NCBI GenBank assembly: GCA_964489425.1 | Contig: CAZAYP010000020.1 | Span: 11,667 to 75,666 of the forward strand | Length of the DNA: 64,000 bases | Direction of reading: 5' to 3' | Source of the DNA: CAZAYP01 sp964489425 [NCBI: uncultured Verrucomicrobiota bacterium] | GTDB lineage: Bacteria > Verrucomicrobiota > Kiritimatiellia > RZYC01 | Shown: in pieces, positions 15,101 to 21,563 of the stretch | How positions within the stretch are numbered: the stretch's first letter is position 1 | Layout: each line of letters starts with the position of its first letter | Notes under the pieces: model-generated | What the model was told of the DNA's origin: nothing | Databases searched by the model: none | The model's input: only the letters and a program-made list of their open reading frames with translations | Program-made: the position numbers and the translations under genes

Positions 15101-18067
15101 GTCCACGCGCAGGCCGGAAATGCGCGGATTGCCCGCGAGATCGGCGACGAGGTTCGTGGGCACCAGGGCGTTATCGCCAGCGTCGATGCAGGGCGAAGCC
15201 GCTTGCAGCCGGAAGTCGCCGTTGGCGGGGTCCGCGAACAGCGCGTTGCCGATGATGTTGCCGTTCACGCCGGTGCGCACGCCGAAGTCCCTGTATTGGG
15301 TGTTCACGAAGCCCAGGCAGGAGTTGCGGACATTGATATTTTCCAGGCCATAAATGTCGCCGATGCCGTTGCCCCACGCCACGCAGTTCACCAACGAACC
15401 GCCGCTGACTCCCGTGCCATTGGCATAGATCGTGCAGTTGACCAGGGGCGTATAGACGGCCGCGCCGCCAAAGAAGCCCGCCGAGTTCCCGACGATCAGG
15501 CAGTTGTTGGCCACGCTTTCGTTGACGCCCCCGCCTGACAACCCTTGGGCCGCGTTATACATAATCGAGCAGGAATCCACCGTGCTCCAGCGCACCCCGC
15601 CGCCATTGCGCCCGGCCTGGTTGCCCGTCAGGTTGCAGCGGACCAGGTGGCTCACCATGCCGCCGCCGCCGCTGTCCGTGACGTAATTGCCGAGCAGTTG
15701 GCTGTTGTACACCGTGCCGCCGGACACCCCGCCCCCGGACACCGCCTGGTTGCCGCTGATGATGCAATTGGTGACCACGGCATCGGCACCCATGCCCGCG
15801 AAACCGCCGCCCCAGGCATTGACCACCGCCCCACTGGTCAGCGTGAAGCCCGCCAGCAGCCCCGTCTCGATGGCCACGGGCCGGACGCCGCCAGCCCCGG
15901 CAATGGTGGTGAACAGCGGCCCGTTGACGGACCGGACCGAGATGTTGTTGGTGATCGCCACGCGGTTGGTGGCGCCGCCCATGAGGATCCCGCCGCCGAC
16001 GTTGTACAGGCCGTTGCTGACCCAGACCGCGCCGCCGGGTCGCGAGATGTCCAGCGCCGCCTGGATGGTGCGCTTGGCCGTGGCCCAGGTCCGGCCGATG
16101 GCGGCGTCGTTGCCGCTCGGCGCCGTGTAGGCGATGTTGGGGTAGATGTAGTACGTGAGGGTGACCGTGGCCGCGGGGTCGTAGAACGTGTCGCCCGCCT
16201 GGTTGGCGTACACGGTCACCGTGCCGGGCCCGCTGAAGCTGAGGTTCGTGCCGCCGGTCAACGTGCCCACCCCGCCGGGCGCCAGCGTGTACACCACCGG
16301 GTTGCCCGAGCCGCCGCCCTGGCCGCGCAACTGCGCAAGGTCGTTGGTGATGAACAAGGTGCCGTCGGCGGGCGCGTAGTTGGTGATGGCCTGCGGCATC
16401 CGCGCAATCGTCAGCACGGTGCGGTTGATGGAGGTCCAGTTGACGGTGTTGACCACGCCGGTGACCGCGTAGGCGCCGAGCGCCGAGGGCGGCGTCGCGC
16501 TGCCGTTGTACGTGACCGTCACCGGGTTGGTGTGCTGGGAAACGGCGGTCACCGCCTTGGGGTTGCCGTCGTAGGCCTGGTTGGTGTTCGAGAAGAAAAT
16601 GGTGTCCCAGCCCTGGCCGATTTCGAGGCGGACGCTCACCAGTTGCGGCGAGTTGGTCGCCTCGGGCGAGGTGATGACGTTGGTCGCATAATAGGTGCCC
16701 GGTTCGAGCGACCAGTTGGTCATCGCGACGCCGTACCAGGCCTGGCCGCCGGCGGCCACCGTGCCGGTGCCATTGAAGGTGGACAGGAACGCCGGGCCGG
16801 GGTAACGGGTTTCCGTGGTGTATGCGAAAGCCGCCGCGCCGGCGTTGGACACCTGCAGCATGGCCAGCCGGCTCGAGCCCAGCTGGTACCGGGTCCGGAT
16901 GACCACCTGGCTGGCGGAAAGGACCATGGCCCCGTATTTCGGCAGCGCCGTGCGTGTGGCGACCCGATTGGCCGATATCCCGCCAGCCTCCGTGAACGTC
17001 CCGCCCGCGAACAAGTTCGTGCCTCCGAGTCCCAGCGCGTTCACCGCGTTGTTCATGCCGCTGTCGAGGTTGGTCCACGTGTCGCCATCCCACACCGCGA
17101 TGTTGTTCGCGCCAGCACCGCCGGCGGTCGTGAAAGCGCCGCCGGCATACAAATAAGGCCCGTCGCAAAGCAACGTGCCGACAGACTCAAAGCCGGTGCC
17201 CACGCCGGCACCCAGGGCTGCCCACGCCGTGCCGTCCCATTGGGCGACATTGTTGACCGTGACGCCGCCCGCGTTGGTGATCATGCCACCCACGTAGAGG
17301 TTCCGCCCGTCGTGCGCCAGGGTCGCGACCCACCACCCGTCCACGCCGGTGCCGAGATTGGTCCAGGTCGCGCCGTTCCACATGGCGATGTTGTTGATCG
17401 TCACCCCGCCGGCGTTCGTGACGTAGCTGCCGGCCGCATACAAGTTCACGCCGTCGTGTGCCAGCGCGCCCAGGCCGTAGCCGCCCTGGATGCCGCTGCC
17501 GAGGTTGGTCCAGGTCGTGCCGTTCCACTTGGCGATGTTCACGACTGTGACGCCGCCGGCGTTGGTGAAGTCGCCGGCCACGTAGAGGTCCGCGCCGTTG
17601 CGCACCATGGCGTATATCTGATATCCGCTCACGCCACCACCCACGGCCGACCACGCGGAGCCGTCCCATTGCGCCACTAACCCGACCGGCACACCGGCCG
17701 CGGTGGTGAAACGACCGGCCGCATACAGACGTGAGCCATCATGCACCAGCGCATTCACGTTGTTATCCAACCCGTCGCCCAGGTTGGTCCAGGCCGCGCC
17801 GTCCCAGCCCGCCATCCGGTTGGCAATCACCCCGCCGGCCATGCTGAACGCGCCGCCGGCGTACAGGTACGTCCCGTCGCTGGCCAGCGCGCTGACGTTA
17901 TCATCCACGCCAGCGCCCAGGTTCGTCCAGGCATTGGCGGCTACACTGCCAGCGGCTGTGCCCAGCCAGATGACGGTGGCCGTTACCGCCAGCGCGGTCC
18001 TGCCAATCCGCACCGCACATGTGTTGACCATGCCTGATGCCACAACCCGCCTAACAAGAGCAGTCAT
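12137..18067 (-). CDS. Giant secreted repeat protein (propeller, beta-helix, RCC1 repeats)
   Basis: The product is 1976 residues. GGAGG at 18074-18078 is six bases from ATG 18067, which I use as the start (ATG 18070 overlaps it). The N-terminus has a signal peptide ending near V-A-A-N. Residues ~45-380 hold seven repeats of about 47 residues with the core 'WDGxxWTNLGxG...VxALxxDGxxLYAGGxFTxAGG'. Then come Ig-like/MBG-like segments (one with 'GGGSGNPVV'). Residues ~650-1006 are a right-handed beta-helix with 'NCIISGNxA..GGGV' turns of the polymorphic-outer-membrane-protein type. Residues ~1120-1400 contain seven RCC1-like units ('VAWGxNxxGQCNVPxPNxxF', 'VAIAAGGxHSxxLKSDGT'). A second 'GGGSGNPVVF' unit lies near the C-terminus, which ends G-W-L-L-L-L-L-E-E. 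No catalytic residues are seen; an adhesive or scaffold surface protein is likely. Confidence 0.8.
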   Translation of the reverse strand: MTALVRRVVASGMVNTCAVRIGRTALAVTATVIWLGTAAGSVAANAWTNLGAGVDDNVSALASDGTYLYAGGAFSMAGGVIANRMAGWDGAAWTNLGDGLDNNVNALVHDGSRLYAAGRFTTAAGVPVGLVAQWDGSAWSAVGGGVSGYQIYAMVRNGADLYVAGDFTNAGGVTVVNIAKWNGTTWTNLGSGIQGGYGLGALAHDGVNLYAAGSYVTNAGGVTINNIAMWNGATWTNLGTGVDGWWVATLAHDGRNLYVGGMITNAGGVTVNNVAQWDGTAWAALGAGVGTGFESVGTLLCDGPYLYAGGAFTTAGGAGANNIAVWDGDTWTNLDSGMNNAVNALGLGGTNLFAGGTFTEAGGISANRVATRTALPKYGAMVLSASQVVIRTRYQLGSSRLAMLQVSNAGAAAFAYTTETRYPGPAFLSTFNGTGTVAAGGQAWYGVAMTNWSLEPGTYYATNVITSPEATNSPQLVSVRLEIGQGWDTIFFSNTNQAYDGNPKAVTAVSQHTNPVTVTYNGSATPPSALGAYAVTGVVNTVNWTSINRTVLTIARMPQAITNYAPADGTLFITNDLAQLRGQGGGSGNPVVYTLAPGGVGTLTGGTNLSFSGPGTVTVYANQAGDTFYDPAATVTLTYYIYPNIAYTAPSGNDAAIGRTWATAKRTIQAALDISRPGGAVWVSNGLYNVGGGILMGGATNRVAITNNISVRSVNGPLFTTIAGAGGVRPVAIETGLLAGFTLTSGAVVNAWGGGFAGMGADAVVTNCIISGNQAVSGGGVSGGTVYNSQLLGNYVTDSGGGGMVSHLVRCNLTGNQAGRNGGGVRWSTVDSCSIMYNAAQGLSGGGVNESVANNCLIVGNSAGFFGGAAVYTPLVNCTIYANGTGVSGGSLVNCVAWGNGIGDIYGLENINVRNSCLGFVNTQYRDFGVRTGVNGNIIGNALFADPANGDFRLQAASPCIDAGDNALVPTNLVADLAGNPRISGLRVDMGAYEYPLNVYYAARNGQTPVVPYASWSNAAANIPSLVVAATGVNDRVFFLGQGLYAEACTLTADNPLGATPGHLSIAPTGTVVAPYTALVGSNQSYVAFRGTRAYTQVVNRIALRQNLGLAMARAARRPISAGVDHTVAFKRDGAVVAWGDNSEGQCNVPPDQYFTAIQACARASAGLTVQGALAVWGHAAMFPLPVPNTGFADLYGGADATCMIGLKTDGSLAVWGSPQAGQENVPAPNNRFAAAAAGGNFCLGLKIDGTVVAWGSDGYGQCRVPSPNSGFVAVAAGSMHGLGLKTNGSIVGWGYNVVGQATPPSPNSGFVAIAAGGEHSLALKSDGTIVAWGYNQFGECNVPAPNTNFVAIAAGGNHSVGLKSDGTIVAWGASANGQCNVPPPNSGFGMTAVTEPLGLLVDGCRVWATNAVDLATSFYMTDLARATPALTVQNCGVLRTPNLSNRYPLRILNNGLLEWIGVDWWTNSTRRQAVTTVAPAPGGVLWAQGYANFEEGELSASSAPDASNAVVSVLQLTNGLSLVGGTTIGVTAGAVGGHLLVRGDATGLVASTVSSRVATNGDRWEAAVALAVSNAVIGSGADFDFSSGLALNGDARLALQIAASGYLDGTNGGLRDNQLLIDQLVMPAGSSILVGTNPNQRITLQLGAETELAGRTREITDTRPGQDVQTIRHAYAVRQGGGSLGLAMGSFFLSAGDRLVITSMTYDIETDLVTGLSESLARVQLSDGSVLELYQDETGAILPNFVPGPGDSSVLDSRTEGGMLYITVHEKLGSLQIGQYTVGLQTTYGFAGTVTSTVTFFNTSTVAGVTYAITNAAAWLALAPQGGTLAPTNAVAVRFSGQGTGLDAGAHVTTATVTASEAPGRLSYITVTMQVARAGQAITQFAPASGSRFMAGQAIALSAAGGGSGNPVVFTNLNLSGQWTAADTFVPAVPGVLRMTASQAGNSNYFGAATLTNSYMIISASQGWLLLLLEE

Positions 18068-18323
18068 CATTCGCCTCCATAATTGAACTGGGCCAGTCAA
18101 GCTTACCGCAGGTGTCACATGCATTCTCACGCCGTGGCAACCACCCGCATGAGATGGAACATGGCCGGAAAAATACTCAACCGGACAGGATCAGGCAATT
18201 GCGAAAAATGGGTATGAGATGGGTAGGGTAGGGCGCCAGGCTGCAACGGCTTGTCATCCGCGGCCCGATGCGCGATGATGGCCGAGGCTGGCAGGTACAA
18301 GAACCGGCCACCAGGAGCGAGAC

Positions 18324-19409
18324 ATGCTTTACAAGGAATATGGACGAACCGGGAAAAAGATATCGGTGATCAGTGCCGGCGGCATGCGCTTGCCGCAACC
18401 GGATCGTCCGGCCGAGGCGGTGGCCACCCTGCTGCGCGCGTACGAAAAAGGCGTTAATTATTTTGATACCGCGCCGATCTATTGCGATGACCGGAGCGAA
18501 AACATTGTCGGCCAGGCCATCCGGGACATGCAGCCGGGATCATTTTACGTCTCCAGCAAGTGCGCGGCTGCAGATGGGCCGGGCCTGCGCGCCGGCCTGG
18601 AACGCTCGCTGGCTCGATTGGGCCTCGCGCGCATTCATTTTTTCCATGTGTGGTGCGTCATGACGCCCGATGACTGGGCCCAGCGCAAGGCGCAGGGGGC
18701 CGTGGCCGCGGCCATCCAGGCGCGCGCGGAAGGATTGGTGGAACACCTCGCATTTTCAACCCACATGGCCGGCCGCGACATCCGGGGCGTGGTCGACGAG
18801 CATATCTTTGAGGGCATGACCGTGGGCTACTGTGCCATGAATTTCCCGTATCGCCAGGAGGGGGTGGACGCGGCCGCGGCGGCCGGCCTCGGGGTGGTGG
18901 CCATGAACCCGTTGGGCGGCGGATTGATCCCCGCCAACCCCAGGGTTTTCGATTTTCTGCGCGGGCCCCGGGATCCGGACGCGGTCACGGCCGCCCTGCG
19001 GTTCCTGGTGTCCCAACCCACGATTACGTCGGCCCTGGTGGGGTTCTCATCCCGCGCCCACGTGGACCAGGCCATGGCGGCGGTGGAGAATTTCGAGCCT
19101 TATCCCGCCCCCCACGTCGATCGCCTCAAGCAGCGCATCCGGGCCGACTTTGATCAGCTGTGCACCGGGTGCGGCTACTGTTTGCCGTGCCCCCAGCAGG
19201 TGCCGATTCCCCAATTCATGGATGTCTACAACGGGAAGATGCTGCAGGCCAATCGCGCGGACATCATGGCGCGTTTCCAGTGGCATTGGGATTTGAAGCC
19301 GGCGGTTGCCGGGGCTTGCATTAAGTGCGGGCAATGCGAAGGTAAATGCACCCAGCACTTGCCGATCATGCGGCGCTTGGAACAGCTCAAGGAAGAGTAC
19401 GCGGGATAA
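18324..19409 (+). CDS. Aldo/keto reductase with C-terminal 4Fe-4S cluster domain
   Basis: The product is 361 residues, cytoplasmic, with an AGGAG ribosome site before the ATG. The (beta/alpha)8 NADPH-dependent aldo/keto reductase fold is shown by the start 'YGRTGKKISVISAGGMRLP' and the tetrad D48 ('FDTAPIY'), Y53, K79 ('SSK') and H108. The C-terminal ~90 residues add a ferredoxin-like region with 'CTGCGYCLPCP' and 'CIKCGQCEGKC', enough cysteines for two clusters. This layout is usual in anaerobes, where these enzymes probably reduce a carbonyl substrate with electrons passed through the clusters; the substrate is unknown. The gene stands alone, divergent from the giant repeat protein and convergent with a small unknown gene, with a terminator hairpin just after its stop. 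Confidence 0.88.
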   Translation: MLYKEYGRTGKKISVISAGGMRLPQPDRPAEAVATLLRAYEKGVNYFDTAPIYCDDRSENIVGQAIRDMQPGSFYVSSKCAAADGPGLRAGLERSLARLGLARIHFFHVWCVMTPDDWAQRKAQGAVAAAIQARAEGLVEHLAFSTHMAGRDIRGVVDEHIFEGMTVGYCAMNFPYRQEGVDAAAAAGLGVVAMNPLGGGLIPANPRVFDFLRGPRDPDAVTAALRFLVSQPTITSALVGFSSRAHVDQAMAAVENFEPYPAPHVDRLKQRIRADFDQLCTGCGYCLPCPQQVPIPQFMDVYNGKMLQANRADIMARFQWHWDLKPAVAGACIKCGQCEGKCTQHLPIMRRLEQLKEEYAG

Positions 19410-19458
19410 AAAAACATCCCCTCAGGGTCGCGCTGTTCGTTGCGCGACTCAGGGGATG
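19408..19458 (-). terminator. Intrinsic terminator between convergent genes
   Basis: Arms CATCCCCT (19415-19422) and AGGGGATG (19451-19458) pair, followed inside by GTCGCGC/GCGCGAC with a small bulge and an eight-base loop. On the minus strand the hairpin is followed by a run of T (the A-run at 19408-19414). It therefore best terminates the small minus-strand gene at 19482-19676. It may also stop the plus-strand aldo/keto reductase transcript. Confidence 0.75.
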
Positions 19459-19481
19459 CGGTGCCATGCTTACGCCCCGGG

Positions 19482-19676
19482 TCAGGCCATCACTTTGATA
19501 TGCTTGATTCCGCGCTCGATATTGGATAGCACCTGGGCCTGGTACTGGATATTCCGCGCCAGCTCGGCGGTGCGGCGCCGGGCTTCCAGGGCGTACTGGG
19601 AGGTCGCCTTCTGGATCACGTCCTTGATCCGTTCGACGCCACCATCACAGGTCGCATAGTCTGTGCCGATTTGCAT
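19482..19676 (-). CDS. Small helical protein of unknown function
   Basis: The product is 64 residues with an excellent ribosome site (AAGGAGG about six bases before the ATG). The sequence, from 'MQIGTDYATCDGGVERIK' to 'GIKHIKVMA', is rich in Lys, Arg, Gln and Ala and looks almost wholly alpha-helical, with heptad-like spacing of Ile/Leu. It has no signal peptide and a single cysteine at residue 10. I do not recognise the family. It has its own terminator downstream and a perfect 7-2-7 palindrome about 32 bases upstream of its start, so it is probably a short, separately regulated transcript. The strong ribosome site and terminator are the main reasons to believe it is real. Confidence 0.6.
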   Translation of the reverse strand: MQIGTDYATCDGGVERIKDVIQKATSQYALEARRRTAELARNIQYQAQVLSNIERGIKHIKVMA

Positions 19677-19707
19677 ATCCTACCTCCTTCGTCCTTGAAG
19701 AATCTAC

Positions 19708-19723
19708 TTCACATCCATGTGAA
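19708..19723. promoter_or_regulatory. Palindromic operator-like site upstream of small gene
   Basis: TTCACATCCATGTGAA is a perfect inverted repeat (7-base arms, 2-base centre). It ends 32 bases before the start codon of the 64-residue gene, between recJ and that gene. This position suits an operator for a dimeric regulator. No matching regulator gene is adjacent. Confidence 0.4.
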
Positions 19724-19844
19724 CTAGGATACGTCTGATACCTGTATCGGCAGGCGGTCCGGCCGCTTTAAGCGGAAAACGCATCCGGGGCGGCCGCGGC
19801 AAAATGTTCTCTGCCGCGACGCAGCAGGGGCCGGCGGGCAAGCG

Positions 19845-21563
19845 TTACCCGACCGCGGGCTGCAAATCCTGCAGGCGCAGTTCCAGTTGGGACTGACCTT
19901 CGTATTCGTTGCGCACGAGGTGGAAGGCTGCATCCACCCGCATGCCGGCCGCCACCTTGACGTGCTGGGCCATGCCAAAGCCCATGGCTGGGAAGCTGTG
20001 GCCGTGCTGGTCGGCGAGGGTCAGGCGCAGATGCTCTTTGCCCACCACCCGCGGTTCCCCGGCCACCAGGGCTCCGCGCAGCGCCCAGACCGGGCGGGGA
20101 TTGCCGAGCCCGTAAGGTTCCAGCCGTTGGATGGCGGACATCAGGGTGTCGTTGATTTCATCAAAGCCGACCCAGGCGTCCACGCGCTGGATGGGCGTCA
20201 GGTCGCGCTCCTGCAGGGTGGCGGCCGCCACCTCGTTAAATCGGCCGCGAAAATCGCCCCAGTGGGCGGCTTCCAACTGCACGCCGGCGGCCATGTGGTG
20301 GCCGCCCCATTTGAGCAGCAGCGGGGCGCACTGGTTGAGGTGCTCAATCATGCTGAACCCTTCGATGCTGCGGCAGGATCCACGGCCTTTGCCTTCGGTC
20401 AAATCCAAGGCGATGACGATGGCGGGGCGGTGGTACTTGGACACCAGGCGGGCCGCGACAATGCCCACAACCCCCGGGTGCCAGTTTTCGCCGGCCACCA
20501 CGAGCCCGTAATCCCGGCGGGCATCGTACCAGGATTCGATCTGCTTCTGGGCCTGCAGGAAGGTGGCGGCTTCGATGGCCTGGCGTTCGTGGTTGGCGTC
20601 GTCCAGGGCCTGCGCCAGTTCGGCGGCCCGGTCAGGATCATGGGTCGTAAGCAGTTCCAGGGACGCCATGGCGTCATCGAGACGCCCGGCCGCGTTCAGG
20701 CGGGGCCCCAGGATGAACCCCACGTGGTAGGTGTCCAGCGGCGGCTTGACCCGGGCCACGCGCAGCAGCGCCTGCAAGCCGGCCAGGTTGGGCTGGTTCA
20801 GCTTCTCCAGGCCGCGCGCCGCGAGGATGCGGTTCTCGTGCGTCAGGGGCACAATATCGCAGATGGTGCCCAGGGCCACCCAGTCGAGGTGTTCGCGCAG
20901 GTCAAAGTCATGGCCGGGGCGTTGGTCTGCCCGGGCCTGCTTTACCAGGGCGTGGCAGAGCTTGAACGCCACGCCGACCCCGGAGAGGTTGGCGGTGGCC
21001 GGGTGCGGGTTGCGCTTGGGATTGATGAGCGCATCCGCCGGCGCGACCTCATCCGGCTCGTGGTGATCGGTGACGATCAGCTTCACGCGCGCATCGCGCA
21101 AATAGCGGGCCGCCTCGCCGGAATTGGTGCCGCAATCCACCGTGATCACCAGGCGGGGCTGGCACTGCTCGATGCAGCGCTTGACCGCGTCCGTGCCCAG
21201 CCCATAGCCTTCTTCCAGGCGGCTGGGAATGAACGGCGTGACCCGGGCCGCGCCGCAGGCGCGCAGCGCCGTGGTCAGCAGCGCGGTGGCGGTGACGCCG
21301 TCCACATCGTAATCCCCGTACACGGCGATGGAATCCTGCTGCTCGATGGCCTGGCGGATCAGGCGGGTGGCCTCGTCGACGCCGGCAAGTTCGCTGGGAT
21401 CGCGCAGGTCCGCCAACCGGGGATTCATCCACTGCCGGACTTCGTCGGCCGTGTTTATGCCCCGGCCGGCCAGGACCGCGGCCATGGGGCGGGGCAGGCC
21501 GCACTCTTGTTGCAGGCGCTCGGTGCCGGCCGGATCAGCCGCGACCGTCTGCCATTTCTTCAT
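19845..21563 (-). CDS. recJ: Single-stranded-DNA-specific exonuclease RecJ
   Basis: The product is 572 residues, a normal RecJ length. RecJ degrades single-stranded DNA 5' to 3' in recombination and mismatch and base repair, using Mn/Mg in the DHH phosphoesterase core. Visible motifs are DYDVDG (84-89), 'TVDCG' (141-145), the DHH motif D166-H167-H168, 'GPRLNAAGR' in the middle, and the DHHA1 motif 'KWGGHHMAAG'. A C-terminal OB-fold region ends 'SQLELRLQDLQP'. The start codon overlaps the secDF stop as ATGA, so translation is probably coupled to the preceding gene. That gene order (yajC-secDF-recJ) is also seen in other bacteria. All catalytic motifs are intact. Confidence 0.95.
   Translation of the reverse strand: MKKWQTVAADPAGTERLQQECGLPRPMAAVLAGRGINTADEVRQWMNPRLADLRDPSELAGVDEATRLIRQAIEQQDSIAVYGDYDVDGVTATALLTTALRACGAARVTPFIPSRLEEGYGLGTDAVKRCIEQCQPRLVITVDCGTNSGEAARYLRDARVKLIVTDHHEPDEVAPADALINPKRNPHPATANLSGVGVAFKLCHALVKQARADQRPGHDFDLREHLDWVALGTICDIVPLTHENRILAARGLEKLNQPNLAGLQALLRVARVKPPLDTYHVGFILGPRLNAAGRLDDAMASLELLTTHDPDRAAELAQALDDANHERQAIEAATFLQAQKQIESWYDARRDYGLVVAGENWHPGVVGIVAARLVSKYHRPAIVIALDLTEGKGRGSCRSIEGFSMIEHLNQCAPLLLKWGGHHMAAGVQLEAAHWGDFRGRFNEVAAATLQERDLTPIQRVDAWVGFDEINDTLMSAIQRLEPYGLGNPRPVWALRGALVAGEPRVVGKEHLRLTLADQHGHSFPAMGFGMAQHVKVAAGMRVDAAFHLVRNEYEGQSQLELRLQDLQPAVG

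Noticed and set aside
19740-19830. GC-rich dyads (CCGCTTTAAGCGG and GCGGCA...TGCCGC) as a recJ terminator
   Set aside because: The first has no room for a loop and neither is followed by a T-run on the recJ strand, so I do not call a terminator there.
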